Shown piece after piece: positions 16,634 through 21,833 of a stretch of DNA of 21,833 nucleotides (its first letter is position 1; the number at the start of each line of letters is the position of its first letter). The stretch spans positions 1 to 21,833 of the forward strand of contig JAUCBJ010004306.1 of the NCBI GenBank assembly GCA_032718475.1, read 5' to 3'. A model generated the notes under the pieces. That model ran no database searches and was not told the origin of the DNA. It worked only from the letters and a program-made list of their open reading frames with translations. The translations under genes and the position numbers were made by a program. The DNA is from Nemertoderma westbladi. Taxonomy: Eukaryota > Xenacoelomorpha > Nemertodermatida > Nemertodermatidae.

Positions 16634-16709
16634 AAAGTTCCTAACTGCAATGAAGGAAGATGGGAAGGTGAGTGGGAAGGTGGGAATCAAACGATGTTTT
16701 TACCTTCCA

Positions 16710-16785
16710 ATTGAAGGAAAAGAGCAGGTTACAGCGGCGACAATTTCTAACCAAAACAATAAACGATGTTGTTGAAAATTTTCAC
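16710..16785 (+). repeat. Third copy of the 64-bp repeat of 5951-6080
   Basis: CAATTGAAGGAAAAGAGCAG, GTTACAGCGGCGACAATTTC and TAACCAAAACAATAAACGAT are the reverse complement of 6000-6080 with about 80% identity. The plus-strand frame gives QLKEKSRLQRRQFLTKTIND, close to the minus-strand QLRERSRLQRRLLLTKTIND at 6000-6080. Confidence 0.75.
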
Positions 16786-17127
16786 CCATCGCCGAAAAAT
16801 ACAAGTTTCAGAATTCTTATGCAATTTTTACACATTCCATTGAATTCCGAACCCTCACAAATCCGTATAACGCAAGAAACCCCATAGGCCTAGTTGTTGC
16901 AATTCATATATATTCCAACGAGACTAGAACGCCTAAAACACCTATTGCGGAAAAAACAGCTTCAAATAATTAATTTACAAAATTGAAATATTTCAAAATT
17001 TGGGGCTGGCACCAAAATTTGGCACCCGCCGCTAAAAACAAGATTAAAATTTCTAGCTTATTTTATATGAATTCCTTTTAGTTAGTTCCAGTTAGTCTTT
17101 TAGTTAGTAGCATTAGTTTCAGAGAGA
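16786..17127. other. No gene recognised
   Basis: A/T-rich unique sequence with TTAGTTAGT-type words at 17078-17110 before the poly-G run. Confidence 0.4.
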
Positions 17128-17143
17128 GGGGGGGGGGGGGGGG
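17128..17143. repeat. Homopolymer G16
   Basis: A run of 16 G following GAGAGA. It abuts the tail side of the minus-strand SINE. Confidence 0.95.
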
Positions 17144-17164
17144 TGTTATATTGAGATTGACTGA

Positions 17165-17343
17165 CATGGGCAGAAACTCCAGTACTCATTTAGCTACCAT
17201 TTAATGATGCAAGGCAGAGATGCCTCGCTAAACCCTTCAAAGCATTCGTGACGAAACGAAAACTACCTTGGCCCCCATGCCGGGGTTGAACCCACAACTT
17301 CCGTGAGATGTGAATTCAATATAACCACTACACCAAGGTGGGC
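17165..17343 (-). mobile_element. tRNA-derived SINE, copy 2
   Basis: On the minus strand the head reads GCCCACCTTGGTGTAGTGG (A box 17325-17335), TTGAATTCACATCTCACGG, and GGGTTCAACCC (B box 17283-17293). The ends of the head (CCCACCT and ATGGGGG) can partly pair, so the ancestor was a tRNA. The body continues with AGTTTTCGTTTCGTCACGAA, as in copy 1 at 1044. Confidence 0.75.
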
Positions 17344-17366
17344 TCTGAACCAAGGTGGAACAAGTG

Positions 17367-17830
17367 TCAGATACCGTCAGATCAGATCAGATCAGATAAG
17401 GACAGACGTTTTAGCCATCCTATTATATCTTTTGGTTAACTGGGACTGGACTGGACTGGTTAACAGTCAGACAGTATTATAGGCTGATAGGTAGTCTGTT
17501 TGCACTGTCGGACTGTATTTGAAGAAGTTATGTGCTCTGGCTTTGTCACATAGTAGGCCTGTAGGCCTATGTACGACCTATGTTAACTTTAAAGATAGAA
17601 AAGTACTAGGCCTATCCTCTACAGCAACTCAAAATATATTGTTTATCGGAGAAATACCTTGTTTAGAAAAAAAAACAAAAAAAACATTTAAAACAAAAAA
17701 AACATTTTAAAAAACAAAAAAAACAATTAAAACATCACAGATTTTTAAAATGATGTTTTTTAAAAACCCTAGTACCGGTACCCCTTACCGGCGGCGGCTG
17801 ACTGGTGAACAGGTGAACGGTAATTCATAA
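17367..17830 (-). repeat. Right member of the 4.9-kb inverted pair
   Basis: ACCGTCAGATCAGATCAGAT, then AAGGACAGACGTTTT (17374-17413), and at the other side AACAAAAAAAACA runs with GATGTTTTTTAAAAACCCTA (17660-17773) are the reverse complements of the 13518-13562 and 13012-13138 anchors. The 63-residue frame at 17519 is not a recognised gene. Confidence 0.65.
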
Positions 17831-18346
17831 TTGGGTAGTTTTGCACTACTGCACAGCCATTCCAGCGTAACGGTCGTGACATTCCGCATGGGTTTCCGGT
17901 ATTAATGAGTATTCTAAGGGCACATGGAAGAATGATATTGAAAAGATATTACTATGATATGATCCTAAGATATGGACCTTTAATAAAATCGAAACCGCAC
18001 TGGAATACATTACGTTTTATTGATTGTATTCCAGTTTAAAGTTGGCGTAACGGTCGTGACTGAAATGGACAAGCTTTTTAGAGACTCCTACACAATATAA
18101 ATTTCTATCGAATTTACTGTACTTATTTAGCGTTACTTATGTCAGACTAACATGTTAATAGATAGAGTTTAAAATGAAATTAACAGTATGGCAATATAAT
18201 ATCATTAGAGAATGTGGCAATCAATTAACCAGCGTAACGGTCGTGACATAGTTTCGTAACGGTTGTGACATTATCGATTTTCACATAAATCTGAATTTCA
18301 AAAAATGGTAAGATATTAGAGTTAGGTATTGATATCGATTTCAGGC

Positions 18347-19290
18347 AGGTTTTCTTGTACGCTGATTTTAATAGAAGGCTTTTTATATTCCGCAATTGAA
18401 CACATCTACCATTTTTGGTGCTAAAATGAAAAGTGCAAGTAACAAGTATTTTTCAAATTAATGAAAACAACTAGACTTGTAGGAATGGTATTTATTTCAA
18501 TTACTTATAGGTTTTCTGGTATGCCGATTTCAATGGAAGGCTTTTTAAATTCCGCAGTTGAACACATCTACTATTTTTGGCGCTAAAATGAAAAGTGCAA
18601 GTGAACAGCATTTTTCAAATTAATGAAAACAACTAGACTTGTAGGAATGGTGTTTATTTCAATTACAAACAGGTTTTCTGGTGCGCTGATTTCAATGGAA
18701 GGCTTTTTAAATTCCGCAGTTGAACACACCTACCATTTTTGGTGCTAAATTGAAAAGTGCAAGTAACCAGCATTTTTCAAATTAGTGAAAACAATAAGAA
18801 TTGTAGGAATGGTATTTATTTCAATTACATACAGGTTTTCTGGTACGCCGATTTCAATGGAAGGCTTTTTAAATTCCGCAGTTGAACACATCTACCGACC
18901 TACATTTTTGGTGCTAAAATGAAAAGTGCAAGTAACCAGCATTTTTAAAATTAGTTGAAACAATAAGAATTGTAGGAATGGTATTTATTTCAATTCCATA
19001 CAGGTTTTCTGGTACGCCGATTTCAATAGAAGGCTTTTTAAATTCCGCAGTTGAACACATCTACTGACATACCATTTTTCGTGCTAAAATGAAAAGTGCA
19101 AGTAACCAGCATTTTTCAAATTAGTGAAAACAACTAGAATTGTAGGAATGGTGTTTATTTCAATTACATACAGGTTTTCTGGCTGTCTGGTGCGCTGATT
19201 TCAATGGAAGGCTTTTTAAATTCCGCAGTTGAATACACCTATAATGTTCGGTGCTAAAATGAAAAGTGCAAGAGTAAATAAACATAATTT
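18347..19290 (+). repeat. ~162-bp satellite, six units
   Basis: AGGTTTTCT(G/T)G starts units at 18347, 18509, 18671, 18833, 19002 and 19172 (spacings 162, 162, 162, 169, 170). Each continues with GATTTCAATGGAAGGCTTTT, AATTCCGCAGTTGAACACAT, GTGCTAAAATGAAAAGTGCA and TTGTAGGAATGGTATTTATT. The 7-8-bp size increase in units 4 and 5 is an insert after CATCTAC. Confidence 0.95.
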
Positions 19291-19514
19291 TTCAAATTTT
19301 GCAGATTATATGTAAGCAGCCATACGTTCTACTGTTCTATGTAGTATTGTAAGCTGATATTTTGGTTATTATGTGTACTACCTGATTACAGTATAATTAT
19401 AATTACATCCCACTGCAGCAGTGGTATGATATGTAAATGATGTTTGTAAATGATACAAATTCATTTATACTGTATAAAAATGATTCCTAAGTTTGTGTCA
19501 CAACCGTTACGGTC

Positions 19515-19537
19515 ATAAGTGCTCTTATCACTTATGG
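19515..19537. repeat. Hairpin CATAAGTG / CACTTATG
   Basis: An 8-bp perfect stem with a 7-base loop, placed directly after the minus-strand motif copy at 19497. Confidence 0.7.
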
Positions 19538-20228
19538 CACATTATAGGTTAAGAAGAAACCTTTGTACACCCAATATTTCAATTATCACGAATCATATTC
19601 CAAAATGTAATCTAAATAGAGAGTAAAAAAGACGACCTTTCGTTCCTTGAATTATACATGCTATGCTAATATTCCCATTTCCCACATGTTAATGTCACGA
19701 CCGTTACGCTGATTACTACAACTGGAACATACAGTCAAGTTAAACTATATGACTCAAACAATTGATACGAACCACCTAACGATAGATATAAAAGATTATA
19801 ACCATTACTGCCGGGGATATGGAGATATTGGAAAAACTTGTTCTTCAGCGTAACGGTCGTGACATATTTTCCATCCACTCATTACAATGCTATTAGAAAA
19901 ATATTTATTAGATGTACATTATTTAACCAACATAGCTAATTACTACATAGATATAAGATTCTGAAAAACATATGACATTGCCAGTTTGGTAATTATCATG
20001 CCATTTTGGTTTGTATGTAATTATGCCAAAAATATTGAATTTTTGGCATTTTTTAAATCACATTTTGCGGACGCCGTAAAAAAAAATTGGCGAGGGTTAT
20101 GGAACATTTGAAAGCAGTTTTATGAAGCACAATATGTGTGCTACACACTCAATACAAAATAAATGCATTTCTAAGTACTTTCATTTTTCACCAAAAGGTT
20201 TACTTTTGCTTGGAATGGCTGTGCAGTA

Positions 20229-20865
20229 GGCCTATCTGCCTATTGTGTTGTATTGCAGTATTGTCAGACTGCTGTGTTTTTTGTAGGCTTATTTCTGTCA
20301 GTCTGTAGGCCTATTTCTTCTGTTCTTTGTGTTATTCTGTATATTTTTGTGTTTTTCTGGGTAATTCGTAGGACCGCCTGACCGCTGCATAATACCCAAA
20401 CCCGGCTGCTCGGTGCCGGTTCTGGAATATGTAGGCCTAATATGCCAACGCCAAGGCTGATATGTGATAGGGGTGGAGGTCTGGAGGTGGACTGGTGGCA
20501 GGGTGGAGCAGTGGAGGCAGAGCCCTGAAGCTGAAACCTCATTGCAGCATTGTATCTTGTATCTTTAGACATTAGATATAGGCTAGATATTGACCATGGC
20601 TGCATGGTGGCTGGCAGCCTGGTGGCCCAACTTCCATCCCTTTATCATATATATATTCTTTCCTTTATCAGTTTATACTGTTATAGGCCTATACAATATC
20701 AAAATATGCGGTGGGTCATTTTTACCTGCTGCCCTGACTGCATGAGGCACTCACCACTCACAGTCAGTCAGGCACATTGAACCGGGGCACGCTAAGTCTG
20801 TCTGTCTGTAAGTAAGTATACCGGTAACCGCTAACCGACAGACCGGTCCGACGAATCTCTATAAT
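20229..20865. other. No gene recognised
   Basis: Frequent GTAGGCCTA words (20226, 20303, 20431, 20680) and CTGTCTGTCTGT. The 113-residue minus-strand frame at 20264-20605 has no motif and is interpreted as chance. Confidence 0.5.
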
Positions 20866-20942
20866 AAAGTACAAAAAATACAAAAGAGTACAATAAAGTG
20901 CAAAAATAATACAAAAGAGTGCAAAAATAGTACAAACGAGTG
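20866..20942. repeat. Imperfect ~13-17-bp tandem, (A)GTACAAAAAATA type
   Basis: AGTACAAAAAATACAAAAGA recurs with G/A changes as GTGCAAAAATAATACAAAAG and GTGCAAAAATAGTACAAACG. Low-complexity tandem. Confidence 0.75.
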
Positions 20943-21290
20943 AGAAACGCATACAAAACGTGTATGTCAGTGTAGTGCTGTAGTCCTGTATTGTACTTAT
21001 ACACTACACTTGTATAGGCCTACAAACAGACAAATAGAATTAATTGTAAGCAAATGCAACGGCACCGAAATATGCACTGCTACAATGTCAATAGCGGTCT
21101 TGGTTCTGTGGTCAAGTATGAAATGATTGACAGAACTTTGATTCATGTAGATTTTGACTGGCATACAGTAGAAGTAGGCTACTGTTCGTATAATACAATA
21201 CAGCAATATAATGCAATACATTATGCAGTGGGTAGGCCTAGATATAAACTCGTATAACTGAGACTCAAAATCCTGTATGGAATCCATCCA
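20943..21290. other. No gene recognised
   Basis: Overlapping short frames on both strands (20997-21371 minus, 21054-21257 plus) have no recognisable motif. Confidence 0.4.
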
Positions 21291-21292
21291 AA

Positions 21293-21480
21293 AAGTGCGC
21301 CGGATAGCGCGCGGACCAATTTTTATGCGCGCCGCGCGCCGATGCCATTTCGATGAAAAACCCCGCGCCAACTAAATTTTTAAGCACGCCGATGCAATTT
21401 CGAAGAAACCCTGCGCCAACTAAATTTTTAAGCGCGCCACACATTGAAACAATTTTGAAGAGCGCCACGCCAATGCAAAT
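21293..21480. repeat. CpG-rich ~49-bp tandem repeats
   Basis: GATGCCATTTCGATGAAAAA at 21341 and GATGCAATTTCGAAGAAACC at 21391 each continue with GCGCCAACTAAATTTTTAAG and C(A/G)CGCC. A weaker third unit follows to 21480. GCGCGCC words punctuate the array in otherwise A/T-rich DNA. Confidence 0.85.
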
Positions 21481-21740
21481 TCAATTTTGAGGGAGTGTAA
21501 CCAATCTGTCAATGTCAGTCAGTACTGCTGTACCAGTCCCTGCTGCCCTATACAGCTATATCTGTATACAATACAACAGTAGCCTAACCCAGTAACCACT
21601 GAACCATACAACAGAAAAAGAAAGGCGAGCCGAAATTTTTAAACAGCTAATGCTATTTTTAAGGCACTTCCATAATTGTTAAACCTGTAAACTAACAAAT
21701 CGGCGCCGGTTTTTATTTTTGGGATTGCCACGCGCCAAAG
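21481..21740. other. Interruption between CpG-rich repeats
   Basis: No gene. Remnants such as AAATTTTTAAACAGCTAATG, TTTTTAAGGCAC and CGGCGCCGG link it to the flanking GCGCGCC repeats. The first half (CAGTCAGTACTGCTGTACC) is background-like. Confidence 0.5.
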
Positions 21741-21749
21741 CTGAAAGCC

Positions 21750-21833
21750 GGCGCGCTTTACGATTTTCGAGCGCGCCAAAGTCGGCGCGCTTTACGATTT
21801 TCGAGCGCGCCACGCGCCACATTGGCGCGCTTT
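21750..21833. repeat. 34-bp GGCGCGC tandem, cut by window edge
   Basis: GGCGCGCTTTACGATTTTCG followed by AGCGCGCC occurs at 21750 and 21784, and GGCGCGCTTT starts again at 21824. Each unit has 8-bp inverted arms GGCGCGCT/AGCGCGCC. Confidence 0.9.

Larger units (their letters stand above)
14154..16647. mobile_element. CAG...CTG-ended non-autonomous element, 2.5 kb
   Basis: The left end CAGCTAGGAACTTTCACCCG (14154) matches the reverse complement of the right end, GGGTGAAAGTTCCTAACTG (to 16647). CAATG is directly repeated outside both ends (14149-14153, 16648-16652). Both ends carry a 17-19-bp hairpin motif of the form CACCCGTTAGACGGGTG. There is no transposase; a LINE fragment and poly-G lie inside. 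CAG ends suggest hAT-like or CACTA-like elements, but a 5-bp duplication fits neither perfectly (hAT makes 8, CACTA 3), so the superfamily is unassigned. Confidence 0.7.
17865..19863. repeat. Seven dispersed copies of GCGTAACGGTCGTGAC
   Basis: Plus-strand copies lie at 17865-17880, 18045-18060, 18232-18247, 18255-18269 (CGTAACGGTTGTGAC) and 19848-19863. Minus-strand copies lie at 19497-19511 (GTCACAACCGTTACG) and 19694-19709. The first abuts the terminal repeat. Four copies lie left of the satellite and three right of it. They resemble binding sites for an element-encoded protein. Confidence 0.9.
17849..20226. mobile_element. TA-flanked element with internal satellite, 2.4 kb
   Basis: Perfect 16-bp ends, CTGCACAGCCATTCCA at 17849-17864 and its complement at 20211-20226, are flanked on both sides by TA (17847-17848, 20227-20228). 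TA duplications fit Tc1/mariner-like or other TA-targeting elements. The interior has no coding frame. It holds six ~162-170-bp tandem units and seven copies of the GCGTAACGGTCGTGAC motif, three of them within 400 bp of the left end. It is non-autonomous and the parent transposase is unknown. Confidence 0.8.

Noticed and set aside
17849-17864. Assignment of the 2.4-kb element to Tc1/mariner
   Set aside because: TA flanks fit, but no transposase or family-specific terminus is visible, so the superfamily is left open.
20264-20605. 113-residue minus-strand frame
   Set aside because: No recognisable motif, low-complexity segments, and no supporting start or 3' context.
20997-21468. Minus-strand frames of 124 and 67 residues
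   Set aside because: They are generated by the CpG-rich tandem repeats and overlap other frames.

Overview
No host gene and no bacterial-type coding is visible. The window is eukaryotic repeat-rich DNA, most likely from a marine invertebrate animal. This is inferred from a P-superfamily transposase with a THAP domain, a Merlin-type transposase, tRNA-derived SINE heads, a non-LTR retrotransposon fragment, several satellites, poly-G/C tracts, and heavy use of the self-complementary words TAGGCCTA and TACCGGTA. The phylum cannot be fixed from the sequence alone.

Layout. 1-979: 39-unit palindromic 22/30-bp satellite. 1044-1250: tRNA-headed SINE. 1869-2165: cluster of GGTGTCA/TGACACC words with a 24-bp perfect palindrome. 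3185-5267: a ~150-bp tandem family in two inverted arms around a 16-unit 23-bp satellite, with a MITE in the right arm and a TTAA junction ending that arm. 5899-6235: GGGCGAAG motif cluster. 6446-7304: 412-bp head-to-tail dimer in which each unit holds a tRNA-like pol III promoter and a complete type I hammerhead ribozyme core. 7808-11334: P-superfamily element with 62-bp terminal inverted repeats, 7-bp flanking direct repeats and a frameshifted THAP-transposase pseudogene. 11356-12043: decayed Merlin-like transposase followed by a sequence that fits the histone mRNA 3' stem-loop consensus. About 12.9-17.8 kb: an inverted pair enclosing a 2.5-kb CAG...CTG-ended element and a SINE. 17849-20226: TA-flanked non-autonomous element with a ~162-bp six-unit satellite and seven copies of a 15/16-bp motif. 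20.2-21.8 kb: low-complexity DNA ending in CpG-rich GGCGCGC repeats.

How the parts relate. The window is a nest of transposons. Removing the P element and one copy of its flanking repeat rejoins the leader of the Merlin gene, so the P element inserted into the Merlin element. Outer inverted arms at about 7440-7765 and 12405-12610 look like the Merlin element's long termini. All recognised transposases are broken, so nothing here appears autonomously mobile. The strongest candidate for an unusual system is the hammerhead dimer at 6446-7304. It has the organisation of an animal retrozyme or hammerhead SINE, predicted to give 412-nt self-cleaved, possibly circular, RNAs.
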